Part shown: one piece after another, positions 1 through 8,321 of the stretch
Numbering within the stretch: the stretch's first letter is position 1
How the letters are laid out: the number at the start of each line of letters is the position of its first letter
DNA from: a virus
DNA: 63,835 bases
Reading direction: 5' to 3' (one strand)
Virus record (IMG/VR): IMGVR_UViG_3300007515_000008
Location: 1-63,835 of that record
Notes under the pieces: model-generated
What the model saw: only the letters and a program-made list of their open reading frames with translations
Database searches by the model: none
Told to the model about the DNA's origin: nothing
Translations under genes and position numbers: made by a program

Positions 1-1
1 C

Positions 2-271
2 ACAGGATTCAGACCAGCTTATCTATTATTAAAGGCATCTACAAGAACAGGTGCTTGGACTATTTTAGATAATAAAAGAGATGTGGATAATTCAGTCGGT
101 GAATACTTAATAGCATCATCATCCCAAGCAGAAAGTACACATCTACATCTTGATTTTACCTCTAATGGTTTTAAGTTTAGAAATAATGGTGGTGATTATA
201 ATGATGATGGCGATACTTTTGTGTACATCGCATTCGCAGAAACACCTTTTAAATATTCAAACGCACGATAA
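2..271 (+). CDS. C-terminal end of a large repeat-built tail adhesin (partial at window start)
   Basis: The reading frame is open from base 2 and ends at 271, so the start lies outside the window. The visible 89 residues begin TGFRPAYLLLKAS and end PFKYSNAR, a C-terminus seen on large adhesin-like proteins of marine phages. The opening matches a module used repeatedly in the gene at the other end of the window (TGFKPAWIMVKRTD, TLGFRPAFLMVKRTD, and TGFRPAWVMYKRTD at the very end). The two pieces are therefore probably one gene cut by the window boundary, although a direct join is out of frame. Expected role: host-surface binding at the virion tail. The next gene follows after 12 bases. Confidence 0.7.
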   Translation, partial: TGFRPAYLLLKASTRTGAWTILDNKRDVDNSVGEYLIASSSQAESTHLHLDFTSNGFKFRNNGGDYNDDGDTFVYIAFAETPFKYSNAR

Positions 272-283
272 CAGGAGCAAAAT

Positions 284-895
284 ATGTGGTATTTTAATTC
301 ACAAACAATAAAGACCCCAAAGACAATGGTGATAAGTGATATCACATATTCTCAATCAATTTTTAGAGATAGCAATATGCTTACATCTTTGGGAATCAAG
401 CCTTTAAGAGTAGTAACACCAGATTCCAGATACTATACTTTAGGTGCTTACACAGTAGATGAGTCTGGTGCTGAGGTTGTAGGAACATACGCAGGGGTGG
501 CTAAAGATGTAGCGACACTTAAAGCTGGTATGTTAGATACAATCAATTCTCAAGTAGCCTCTAAGCAAGGAGCTATAGATTGGTATTGGGCGAGAGCAGA
601 TAAAGGTGGTACAGCAGTACCTTCTAATATTGCTACTTATGCTACTACGATCTATACTGAACAAGCAACCAAAGAAGCTGAAGTTGCAGCATTAGATACT
701 TTAGATAAGATTAAAGAATATGAGAATAGACCTCATACTGAAGTAAGAAAGGTTAAACATACTGCTGAGAATGGTGATGTTACTTATGGACCAGATACAG
801 AATCATCTACTAGACATATTAATATGTTACAACATTGGACAGCAAATCCCACAGATGAGGTTGATCCAGCTTTCGTAAGCCTAACTGCAGATTAA
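284..895 (+). CDS. Tail-associated protein, unknown function
   Basis: This 203-residue protein is preceded by AGGAG and sits between two adhesin genes. The N-terminal part (to about residue 70) is beta-rich. Residues 75-135 are Ala/Glu/Lys-rich and likely helical (KAGMLDTINSQVASKQGAID, then EQATKEAEVAALDTLDKIKE). The C-terminal part is polar. Similar small proteins commonly accompany tail fibre genes in marine phages, so a fibre accessory, chaperone or spacer role is inferred from position only. No catalytic motif is visible. Confidence 0.6.
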   Translation: MWYFNSQTIKTPKTMVISDITYSQSIFRDSNMLTSLGIKPLRVVTPDSRYYTLGAYTVDESGAEVVGTYAGVAKDVATLKAGMLDTINSQVASKQGAIDWYWARADKGGTAVPSNIATYATTIYTEQATKEAEVAALDTLDKIKEYENRPHTEVRKVKHTAENGDVTYGPDTESSTRHINMLQHWTANPTDEVDPAFVSLTAD

Positions 896-906
896 AGGAG
901 CAAACA

Positions 907-2382
907 ATGGCAATAACCAAAATAACAGGTGCTAGTATTGCAGCTGACGCAATTGACGGTACAAAGATCGCTGATGACGCTATTAATAGTGAGCATTTAG
1001 CTGATGGTAGTATCGATAATGTTCATATAGCTGATGATCAGATTAACTCTGAACATTATGCAGCAGGTTCAGTTGACGATGCTCACCTAGCTACAGGAAT
1101 TACTGCTTCTAAATTGACAGGGGCATTACCCGCTATTGATGGTTCAGCCTTAACAGGTGTAGCAACAGATTTAACATCAATCAGAAATGATATAGCAACT
1201 CTAGCACTGCATTCTGCAGTAGCAGATAACAAAGCTGCTTACAATCTTCCTAATTCTTTTATAGACCAATTTGAAGATGATTCAGGACTTGGCACACAAA
1301 CAGATGTAGATAGAAATACTACAAGTGAATATGTATCTTCAATAATTCCTGCTTATGGAGTAAATAGTAATACAAAAATACTACTTCATATGGATGACAC
1401 TTCTTTAACTGACAGTTCTGGAACATCTACATCAACCTCTGTTACTGGTGTTACGAGAAGTTCTGCTCAATCTAAATTTGGTGGTTATTCAGCTTTATTT
1501 GATGCTAATACTGAATATATTAATTTTTCTAATGTACCTGCTTGGACATCTTCCTCAACTTTATTTGGAATAGATTTTTGGTGGAGACCAACAAATATAA
1601 GTGGTTCTGGAAGGCAATCATTTTTTAATGGACAGACTGATGGTCAATGGTTGGGATTTGGTTATGATGAGAGTGTTGGAAAATTAGATATGGAAGTACC
1701 ATCAGCATCAGGTGGTTGGCAGGGAAGTATGGACCATGGATCAAAAAGTAATTATGCTATTAACACTTGGTATCATATAGCATTAGCAAAAACTTCAGCT
1801 ACAAATATTTCATACTATGTTGATGGTGTTTTAGATAAATCACAAACAATAGCAAATGCTAATATTAGTTGTACTGGTCAACCAAGACTAGGTGAATGGG
1901 GTGGAACACCAGGCACACAAAGTTGGTGGATTGATGGATATATAGATGAATATCGTGTGCAAATTGGAGAAAATCCTTTTGCTGTGTCAACTGACCCATT
2001 ATATATTTCTGGTTCTACATTTACACCTCCAACTGCAGCTTATTCAGCAGAATCAGTTAATGCAACTGGAACATTAATCTCAACAGCACAGACTGCTAAT
2101 GCAGCACAGACGAAAGTAAGTGGAGTTATCCTTTATAAGAATAACGCAGGTACAGCCACACTAGGAACAGATTTAAAAGTTTATTTTACTTGTAATGGTG
2201 GAACTAATTGGACTGAGAGTACGCCGACTGCTGCTGGAACTTTCTCTAGTGGAATCTTAATGGCTAAGTGTCCTGAAGTAACTTGCACAAGCGGAAATGA
2301 TGTTAGATATAAAGTTGTGTGGGCGAATCAAGCAGCAGGCTCTAAAGAAACACAGCTTCATGGCATAGCAATGAATTATTAA
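907..2382 (+). CDS. Tail fibre/adhesin with LamG-like carbohydrate-binding domain
   Basis: This 491-residue protein starts at ATG after AGGAG. Residues 10-65 are imperfect repeats around ADDAINSEHLADGSIDNVHI, of the type that forms trimeric fibre shafts. Residues about 153-348 look like a concanavalin A/LamG-type lectin domain: it opens TKILLHMDDTSLTDSSG, contains NTWYHIALAKTS and ISYYVDGVLDKS, and closes WIDGYIDEYRVQIG. A third beta-rich section with three Cys (CNGG, CPEVTC) ends the protein. Expected role: recognition of a host glycan. Domain family and order are read by eye; the binding target is unknown. Confidence 0.75.
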   Translation: MAITKITGASIAADAIDGTKIADDAINSEHLADGSIDNVHIADDQINSEHYAAGSVDDAHLATGITASKLTGALPAIDGSALTGVATDLTSIRNDIATLALHSAVADNKAAYNLPNSFIDQFEDDSGLGTQTDVDRNTTSEYVSSIIPAYGVNSNTKILLHMDDTSLTDSSGTSTSTSVTGVTRSSAQSKFGGYSALFDANTEYINFSNVPAWTSSSTLFGIDFWWRPTNISGSGRQSFFNGQTDGQWLGFGYDESVGKLDMEVPSASGGWQGSMDHGSKSNYAINTWYHIALAKTSATNISYYVDGVLDKSQTIANANISCTGQPRLGEWGGTPGTQSWWIDGYIDEYRVQIGENPFAVSTDPLYISGSTFTPPTAAYSAESVNATGTLISTAQTANAAQTKVSGVILYKNNAGTATLGTDLKVYFTCNGGTNWTESTPTAAGTFSSGILMAKCPEVTCTSGNDVRYKVVWANQAAGSKETQLHGIAMNY

Positions 2383-2391
2383 GGAGCAACT

Positions 2392-2961
2392 ATGAACGAT
2401 AAGATATTTGGCACTATAGTAGGAATAGTAATCGTTGCATGTATCCTTTTCTTACCTATTGGAGTACACGCAGATCCAATAGTAACTCAAGCCACAAGCG
2501 ATTCAACAGTAACTAATACTACAACTACGACAACTCGTATTAAAACAAATCCACCCAGTGCAATCTCGCCTAGTATCAATAGTAGTAACAGTGACTTGTG
2601 TACAGTTGGAGTATCAGGAGCAGTACAAACACAGATACTTGGTATTTCTACAGGACAAGCATATAGAGATGCTAATTGTGAGAGGCTTAAGATATCTAAA
2701 GTTCTCTATGATATGGGTATGAAGGTCGCAGCAGTTTCAGTTATGTGTGCTGATTTCAGGGTATATGATGCCATGATGAAAGCCGGCACGCCCTGTCCTT
2801 ATGACGGTAAGATAGGCGAGGAGGCTAAAGAATTATGGAAAGACAATCCAAGACAAGTACCGAAGCAAGAAAATGTTAAGTCGATGGACAGGGGTGAGTT
2901 CCTTGAAAAGCTCACTAATGGTATTATTAGCGTTGTTCTTATTGGTATGCTCGTCCTCTAA
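2392..2961 (+). CDS. Secreted/membrane protein with a conserved Cys-containing phage domain
   Basis: This 189-residue protein begins with a signal or anchor segment (residues 5-25, IFGTIVGIVIVACILFLPIG) followed by HADP, a plausible signal peptidase site. A Thr-rich linker leads to a compact domain (about 65-145) with four Cys, including GVQTQ-type and GMKVAAVSVMCADFRVYDAM motifs and AGTPCPYDGKIG. A second hydrophobic stretch lies at the C-terminus. This domain recurs in marine phage genomes without known function. The last 89 bases overlap the next gene in another frame. Possible roles include an envelope-facing lysis or virion component. Confidence 0.65.
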   Translation: MNDKIFGTIVGIVIVACILFLPIGVHADPIVTQATSDSTVTNTTTTTTRIKTNPPSAISPSINSSNSDLCTVGVSGAVQTQILGISTGQAYRDANCERLKISKVLYDMGMKVAAVSVMCADFRVYDAMMKAGTPCPYDGKIGEEAKELWKDNPRQVPKQENVKSMDRGEFLEKLTNGIISVVLIGMLVL

Positions 2962-4765
2962 AGCGGATCCACCGATAATAGAACACACTATCGCAGACGA
3001 TGGCTGGGTAGAAGTTCCGTTAGATTTTACATTTCCTTTCTGGGGTAACAGTTATACGACCAGCTTTATGTTCAGCAACGGTGTTGTGGGGTTTATCAGC
3101 CCGAATGATATTCCCGGTACAGGAATCGTCAATGACGGTTTGTGCTGTAGTGGAATTGATTTTGAGAATGCTACTTATTCTAGCATGTCTAGTCAAGGTT
3201 ATGGTGGAGTTCGTTTTGACTTTACGATAATGCCTTGGCACACAGATTTAATTGACACTGGTCCCGGTCATTTTTATACACAAGGGGACTCTACATATCA
3301 GAAGTATATGTGGGAGGCGGTTGATGAGTATTACCAAACGACTCGTGAAAATACTTTTGACTTAACAATATACCCTCTTGGTAACATTCATATGACTTAT
3401 CAGGAAGTTGACATAGCTAATCATAGCGTGACTGTTGCTGTGGTCGGTGATTTGTCTGAAGGGGAATATGTACAGTGGTTTTATAACCATCCAACTAGTG
3501 GTGCTATCTATTGGGATACTTCAGAGTCAGCACCAGTAGAGATAGGAGAGGGAGCTAGCATTTGTGATGTAGTTCCTCTTAGTTCTTTAGTCTGTGATTA
3601 TTATCCAGCAGCTTATGCGGAGGCTTATTATGCCGAACAATGCTCTATTAGTAGCTTGTATGATACTGGTTGCACTGGTTATTGGGAAGCTTATACTAAC
3701 CAACAGTGCTCTTTAGATAGTCTATGGTCTACAACTTGTCCTAATTATGAGACAGCTTATCTAGACGATCAATGCGAAACTGATCCTTTATATTCAGTGT
3801 ATTGTCCTGGTTATTCAGCGGCAATTGCTGAAGAAGAAATTGAACAAGAACTTGAAGAAGAATTCGAGGAAGAGTGGGAAGAATATACTTATGAAATAGA
3901 GACAATGTTGTCTTGGGATAACTTTGAATTTATTGAATTCACTGATACGCCTATACTCGAAGATTATAATATTCCTGATGATTATAGTTCAGAACCTGAA
4001 ATGGAATATGAAATGACTTTTGAAGAAGTCTTTCAAGAATTAGAAATAGAACTGATGGAAACATTTGAGGATTTTGAAATGCCCTCAATGGAAGAGTTTG
4101 AGGAATTCGAAGAACCCACCATGGAACCTATGGAAGACATGATGGAAGAATTTGAGGAATTTGAAGAACCTCCTATGGAAGAGTTTGAAGATATACCAAT
4201 GGAAGAAACTATGGAAGAACCTGAAATGGAGGAACCAATAGATGAGCCAGAGTCAGAAGAAGAAACCATATCGGAAGAACAAGAACAAGAGGAGTCAGAA
4301 CAAGAGGAAATAATTGAAGAAGAACCGGAAGAGGAAGAGACTGAAGAAGTTGAGGAAGAAATTGAAGAGGAAGTCGAAGAAGTCATAGAGGAAGAACCTG
4401 AAGATGACGATAGGATTATGTTAGCTGATGCAGAACCTAAAAAACCTACTAAAAAAGAAATACAAGCAGCTAAAGAAAAGAAAATGAAAGAGATTATTGT
4501 TAATAAACTTAAATCATTAGCTAAAGAAGTTGGTGAAGCCTCTACATTACAAGCTCAAAAGGATTTACAAAACTATATTATTGCCCTTCTAGGATATAAT
4601 ACAGGTTTTAATGCTTATGGGTCAGAACTTGTTGATGGTAATTTCTATAAATATGAGGAGATATACCAGAATGTTCGTCTTCCTGAGAACCAAAGGGGCT
4701 TACTAAATGGTTTAGCGAGTCAAATATTACACGAGAAAATGGTGGACATGCAATGGCAGAAGTAG
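2873..4765 (+). CDS. Exported protein with Cys repeats and a very acidic repeat region
   Basis: ATG at 2873 gives 630 residues; a GTG at 2894 is an equally plausible start and places the signal peptide (SSLKSSLMVLLALFLLV, then SSSKADPP) at the N-terminus. Residues about 35-225 form a beta-rich domain. Residues 225-315 hold three or four repeats of about 24 residues with the pattern CS-x-x-SLY-x-TxC-x-x-Y-x-x-AY. Residues 316-520 are dominated by Glu and Met (EEFEEFEEP-type repeats). The last 100 residues are basic then helical. Function unknown. The acidic repeats suggest an extended, ion-binding stalk. Export across the inner membrane is predicted from the signal sequence. Confidence 0.65.
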   Translation: MLSRWTGVSSLKSSLMVLLALFLLVCSSSKADPPIIEHTIADDGWVEVPLDFTFPFWGNSYTTSFMFSNGVVGFISPNDIPGTGIVNDGLCCSGIDFENATYSSMSSQGYGGVRFDFTIMPWHTDLIDTGPGHFYTQGDSTYQKYMWEAVDEYYQTTRENTFDLTIYPLGNIHMTYQEVDIANHSVTVAVVGDLSEGEYVQWFYNHPTSGAIYWDTSESAPVEIGEGASICDVVPLSSLVCDYYPAAYAEAYYAEQCSISSLYDTGCTGYWEAYTNQQCSLDSLWSTTCPNYETAYLDDQCETDPLYSVYCPGYSAAIAEEEIEQELEEEFEEEWEEYTYEIETMLSWDNFEFIEFTDTPILEDYNIPDDYSSEPEMEYEMTFEEVFQELEIELMETFEDFEMPSMEEFEEFEEPTMEPMEDMMEEFEEFEEPPMEEFEDIPMEETMEEPEMEEPIDEPESEEETISEEQEQEESEQEEIIEEEPEEEETEEVEEEIEEEVEEVIEEEPEDDDRIMLADAEPKKPTKKEIQAAKEKKMKEIIVNKLKSLAKEVGEASTLQAQKDLQNYIIALLGYNTGFNAYGSELVDGNFYKYEEIYQNVRLPENQRGLLNGLASQILHEKMVDMQWQK

Positions 4766-5319
4766 AATATGGTGGAATAAAAATAGGCGGAAGTAAGGCT
4801 CTTCTCTTAGTACCGTTACTAGGAACAATTATTGGTGGACTCTGGGGTGGTTTTGAGATATGGAATCGGTATTTAGTTATGGAAGAAAAGATAAATGCCT
4901 TTGTATCTCCAGATATGTCAGGATTTGACAAGAGTCTAGCAGTATTAAATGAACAAATGGATCTCATAACCAAAGAAGTAGAACTTTATACACAAGAAAC
5001 AGATGTTATTAGAGAGGCTGCTGCTGAAACAGCTGGTTATGCAAGAGATGTTAAAAATGGATTACGAAATGATATTACAAGAATTGAAAAAATTGTCGAT
5101 CAAGTTGAAGACGACATTAAAGAAGTTGAAGGCGATGTTCGAGAATTAATAGACATAGCTGAAGGACGTTTTGAAAATAAACGAGATGCGTTACAAAATG
5201 ATTATGATCAAAAAGCAGATACTATTAGAGTAGATGTAGATAGAAAATTATCCGAGTTAGAAACTCGACTTAACAAGAAATTACAGAGGGCTTTAGATAA
5301 TCCTCTGGCAAACAACTAG
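4753..5319 (+). CDS. Membrane-anchored coiled-coil protein (i-spanin-like candidate)
   Basis: This 188-residue protein overlaps the preceding gene by 13 bases. One transmembrane segment lies at residues 16-35 (LLLVPLLGTIIGGLWGGFEI). The rest is a long charged helix with heptad spacing (ITRIEKIVDQVEDDIKEVEG; DVDRKLSELETRLNKKLQRA). An N-terminal anchor plus periplasmic coiled coil is the layout of inner-membrane spanins. It lies beside several small membrane proteins, which fits a lysis cassette. No sequence-specific spanin signature is visible, so a virion or membrane scaffold role is also possible. Confidence 0.55.
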   Translation: MAEVEYGGIKIGGSKALLLVPLLGTIIGGLWGGFEIWNRYLVMEEKINAFVSPDMSGFDKSLAVLNEQMDLITKEVELYTQETDVIREAAAETAGYARDVKNGLRNDITRIEKIVDQVEDDIKEVEGDVRELIDIAEGRFENKRDALQNDYDQKADTIRVDVDRKLSELETRLNKKLQRALDNPLANN

Positions 5320-5327
5320 GAGATATT

Positions 5328-5432
5328 ATGAGTAAAGCAATAATATTATTAATTATCTTAGGTGTAGTTGCTTTTATAGCAGCTATGGTAATAGGAGTAG
5401 ATGCCTTAATGTGCACGCCTCCTTGTGTATGA
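5328..5432 (+). CDS. 34-residue membrane microprotein
   Basis: ATG at 5328 follows a good AGGAG, and TGA at 5430-5432 overlaps the next start as ATGA. The product is almost one transmembrane helix (AIILLIILGVVAFIAAMVIG) with a Cys-containing tail (MCTPPCV). Strong ribosome site and translational coupling support it as a real gene. Its place among lysis-type genes suggests a small holin, antiholin or spanin partner. This is inferred from context only. Confidence 0.6.
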   Translation: MSKAIILLIILGVVAFIAAMVIGVDALMCTPPCV

Positions 5433-5719
5433 CAGATGTAGAAAAGGCTACAATGCATTGGCGATGGAGCGCATTGATAATTTATTTATTAGTAGTTTTT
5501 TATGACTTTATATTCTGTCCCATTTGGTGGGGTCTTAACAGACCAGATATTAGTGAATTCATGGCAATAATGTCTACAGTCGAAGACCCATTAATTAGGC
5601 TCGAACTTATGAAGAAACTCACAGGTCAACATCAACCATTTACTCTTCTTGGTGGTGGACTTTTTCACTTAGCTTTCGGTGCTATACTTACAGGATCAGC
5701 AGTCGGACTTAACAAATAA
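5429..5719 (+). CDS. Two-helix membrane protein, holin candidate
   Basis: ATG at 5429 overlaps the preceding stop as ATGA, giving 96 residues; an upstream GTG in the same frame is unlikely because it would overlap further without a ribosome site. Two hydrophobic segments are seen: residues 13-35 (SALIIYLLVVFYDFIFCPIW) and about 76-94 (LLGGGLFHLAFGAILTGSAV). Size, topology and neighbours match phage holins, which form inner-membrane lesions to time lysis. No endolysin partner was recognised in the window. Confidence 0.55.
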   Translation: MTDVEKATMHWRWSALIIYLLVVFYDFIFCPIWWGLNRPDISEFMAIMSTVEDPLIRLELMKKLTGQHQPFTLLGGGLFHLAFGAILTGSAVGLNK

Positions 5720-5727
5720 GGGATATT

Positions 5728-5937
5728 ATGGAAGATAGAGTAGCAAGGTTAGAAACAACAGTGGATAAACACGGTGTACAGATAGCTAAATTATTCAGTA
5801 AGATTGATGATACAAATAAATGTATAGCAAAGATTAACACCTCTCTCTTGCAGATTAAATGGAGCGTATATGGTGCTTTAGGTTATTATGTTATAACACA
5901 AATTGGAATCATAGATGCATTAAAGGTAGCATTATAA
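5728..5937 (+). CDS. Small XhlA-like membrane protein
   Basis: This 69-residue protein follows GGGATATT. Residues 1-40 are a short coiled coil (VARLETTVDKHGVQIAKLFS), and residues 48-66 are a hydrophobic segment (VYGALGYYVITQIGIID). This layout resembles XhlA/haemolysin-type small phage lysis proteins. Its TAA shares a base with the iscU start (TAATG), so the two genes are translated together. Confidence 0.55.
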   Translation: MEDRVARLETTVDKHGVQIAKLFSKIDDTNKCIAKINTSLLQIKWSVYGALGYYVITQIGIIDALKVAL

Positions 5938-6317
5938 TGGCATATAGTGAAAAAGTTTTAGATCACTATGAGAATCCTAGAAATGTAGGAGTATTAGATG
6001 CTGCTTCTAAAACAGTCGGTACGGGAATGGTTGGAGCACCTGCTTGTGGCGATGTAATGAGATTACAAATTAAAATTGATGATGATGGTATTATCGAGGA
6101 TGCACGATTTAAAACTTACGGTTGTGGTTCTGCTATTGCTTCATCTTCATTATTAACGGAGTGGGTCAAAGGAAAGACTCTTGACGAAGCTTCACAAATT
6201 AAAAACACAGAAATAGTTGAAGAGTTGGAATTACCGCCAGTTAAGATTCATTGTTCAGTTTTAGCTGAAGATGCGATTAAGGCTGCAATTGATAATTTAA
6301 GGAGTAAAAGATTATGA
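5937..6317 (+). CDS. iscU: IscU-type Fe-S cluster assembly scaffold
   Basis: ATG at 5937 overlaps the previous stop (TAATG), giving 126 residues, the usual IscU length. The sequence is colinear with bacterial IscU from MAYSEKVLDHYENPRN onward. All cluster ligands are present: Cys37 and Asp39 (PACGDV), Cys63 (YGCGSA) and His105-Cys106 (IHCSVL). The HscA-binding LPPVK motif is at 99-103. IscU receives sulfur from IscS and iron, builds 2Fe-2S or 4Fe-4S clusters and passes them on. Here it probably works with the host ISC machinery, since no iscS, hscA or fdx is seen. The stop overlaps the next gene as ATGA, so it is a genuine part of the phage operon. The high conservation points to a gammaproteobacterial-type origin and maintained function. 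Confidence 0.96.
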   Translation: MAYSEKVLDHYENPRNVGVLDAASKTVGTGMVGAPACGDVMRLQIKIDDDGIIEDARFKTYGCGSAIASSSLLTEWVKGKTLDEASQIKNTEIVEELELPPVKIHCSVLAEDAIKAAIDNLRSKRL

Positions 6318-6751
6318 TGGCATTTTTTACAAATGTTGCGCCTATTATATTAGGCTTTGTTGGGAAGTTGTTTGCGTTAAAGCAACAAGCTGCTGCTGAA
6401 AATCAAAAACTAATGATGCAGAATTTTGCTGCAAAATCAGGTGCTATAAAAGATGCACGAGATAGAGCAGATAAAGAAAGCCCTATGGCTGCAATGAATA
6501 GAAGAATAATTATTTTAGTAATATTAGCATTAATTATATTTACACAAGTAGCACCAGTTATTTGGGATGTTCCTATGGTAATACCTACCTTAGTAGAAGG
6601 AACTAGTTTCTTTGGTATTACATTTGTTCCTGATGTTATAGAATATGTTACAATACAAGCAGGCTCAGTATTGAAGATGGAGGAAGTCTTCGGGTGGGCT
6701 ACAATGATCATTGAGTTTTATTTCGGAGCCCAATTAGCGAAGGGGAAATAG
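6314..6751 (+). CDS. Multi-spanning membrane protein, holin-like
   Basis: This 145-residue protein overlaps iscU by four bases. Hydrophobic segments lie at about residues 4-22 (FFTNVAPIILGFVGKLFA), 64-84 (RIIILVILALIIFTQVAPVI) and weakly near 118-140. The stretch between the first two is Ala/Gln/Lys-rich and helical. Three-segment phage membrane proteins of this size are often holins. It is the last of the membrane/lysis group before structural genes resume. Confidence 0.5.
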   Translation: MMAFFTNVAPIILGFVGKLFALKQQAAAENQKLMMQNFAAKSGAIKDARDRADKESPMAAMNRRIIILVILALIIFTQVAPVIWDVPMVIPTLVEGTSFFGITFVPDVIEYVTIQAGSVLKMEEVFGWATMIIEFYFGAQLAKGK

Positions 6752-6752
6752 T

Positions 6753-8312
6753 ATGCCTTATCAAACAAGTCCAGAGATTGATTTCTCATCCATTGGTTTA
6801 ATGGTCGATGTACCAGCTAATGCGATACCGCAAGGTGGTTGGAGTGATTCTTTAAATGTAAGATGTAAAAATGGATCAGTACAAGGAGTTAATTCTTTTA
6901 CTGATGATATAGCTTTATGGCATACAGCTGGTAGTATTGCTAGTGGAGAAGCTAAAGCAGTATGTCAATTTACTCCTGCTGGTGGATCAGATTTAATCAT
7001 AGCATATATTGTTAAAAGAACAGATGGAAATGGTTCTGTTATATTATATAATACAGGTGGTTCTGGAAACTCTCGTTGGGAAGATGTTACAAATGCAACT
7101 GCAGATCAAGTCTTTACTTTCGATGATAATTATCCTCCACAAATATTTGTATTTAACGAATTGCTTATTGTTAATCCAGGAAAGGATGCTCCGCCTCAAT
7201 TTACTAATGCTAAAGTAACAGCGGGAAGTTTAGTAGAATTACCTAATTGGCTTAATGATAGTACAGGTAATCCTATAATATGTAGAGTTCTTAGACCATA
7301 TAATGATAGATTAATTGCTATGAATATATTCGAAGAACATACTGCTTCAGCAGCAGATGATGTATACCAACCTATTGATTTTTTATGGTCTAGTCATATT
7401 TCCACAATAGCTTCTTTAACAGCTGCAACATGGACTGCTGCTTCTGATAATACTGCAGGAGATGCGTTCTTATCAGATACTCCTGGTAAAATATTAGACG
7501 GTGGGCAATTAGGTGAATTCTTTATTGCTTATAAATCTGATAGTGTAGTAAGAATTAGAGAGACTGGTGATGTTTATGTAATGGGAATAGAGAGTATATT
7601 TGAAGATGATGGTATATATTCTACTAGATGTTTTGCTAATATAGGAAACTCACAACATTTAGTTGTTGGTAATTATGGAGTTTATATACATGATGGTCAA
7701 TCACAGAAACAAGATATAGCTAAAGATCTATTTAAAGATACAATGTATGCTTTAGTTAAAACAACTGAACGTGATAGAGCTTTTGTTTTCTCACAAACAC
7801 GAGATAAAGAAGTATGGTTTTGTTTGAGTTCTACTACTAATAGTGGTGGTGGTTGTGATGTAGCTTTTGTATATGATTATGATTCTGGAAAACTACATAA
7901 AAGAAGTTTACCAGGACTTTCAGATATATTTGAAACAGAACTTAATGGTGAATTAAAAATATACGCAGCCAAACCTGATGATACAAATATTCAAGTATTA
8001 TCTGATTCTGTTTTAGAATCGAATGGATATTTTGAAAGACAAGATGATAATCTTACTGACAATAATTCTATGAAAATGATTAATAGAGTTCTTGTTAATG
8101 CTAAAGGTTCTTGCAATGTAGCTTTATCTGGAACGAAATTTTTAAGTGATAGTAAAACTTATACTAACAAATTATTTAATCCTGCTACAGATTATAAAGT
8201 AGACACAAGAGCGACTGGTAGATATATGAATTTGAAAGTTACTATGAATGGAGCTATAAATCCAGAATTATCAAAACTTCAATTTGATGTCAAAGTAACA
8301 GGCGTTAGATAA
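6753..8312 (+). CDS. Structural protein, likely tail tube/stabilisation (beta-propeller-like) protein
   Basis: This 519-residue, largely beta-strand protein begins PYQTSPEIDFSSIGLMVDVP and shows recurring Gly/Asp turns with Trp and aromatic strand residues, for example DFLWSSHISTIASL and GQLGEFFIAYKSDSVVRIRE. This resembles podoviral tail-nozzle or stabilisation proteins in size and composition (P22 gp10 or T7 gp12 analogues), and its place ahead of an adhesin and the ejection proteins supports this. The assignment is by analogy; no diagnostic motif is known to me. Confidence 0.5.
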   Translation: MPYQTSPEIDFSSIGLMVDVPANAIPQGGWSDSLNVRCKNGSVQGVNSFTDDIALWHTAGSIASGEAKAVCQFTPAGGSDLIIAYIVKRTDGNGSVILYNTGGSGNSRWEDVTNATADQVFTFDDNYPPQIFVFNELLIVNPGKDAPPQFTNAKVTAGSLVELPNWLNDSTGNPIICRVLRPYNDRLIAMNIFEEHTASAADDVYQPIDFLWSSHISTIASLTAATWTAASDNTAGDAFLSDTPGKILDGGQLGEFFIAYKSDSVVRIRETGDVYVMGIESIFEDDGIYSTRCFANIGNSQHLVVGNYGVYIHDGQSQKQDIAKDLFKDTMYALVKTTERDRAFVFSQTRDKEVWFCLSSTTNSGGGCDVAFVYDYDSGKLHKRSLPGLSDIFETELNGELKIYAAKPDDTNIQVLSDSVLESNGYFERQDDNLTDNNSMKMINRVLVNAKGSCNVALSGTKFLSDSKTYTNKLFNPATDYKVDTRATGRYMNLKVTMNGAINPELSKLQFDVKVTGVR

Positions 8313-8321
8313 AGGAGACTT

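Noticed and set aside
4033-4386. Ser-rich open frame on the minus strand
   Set aside because: Antisense of the Glu-rich codons (GAA/GAG) of the acidic repeat gene; composition artefact.
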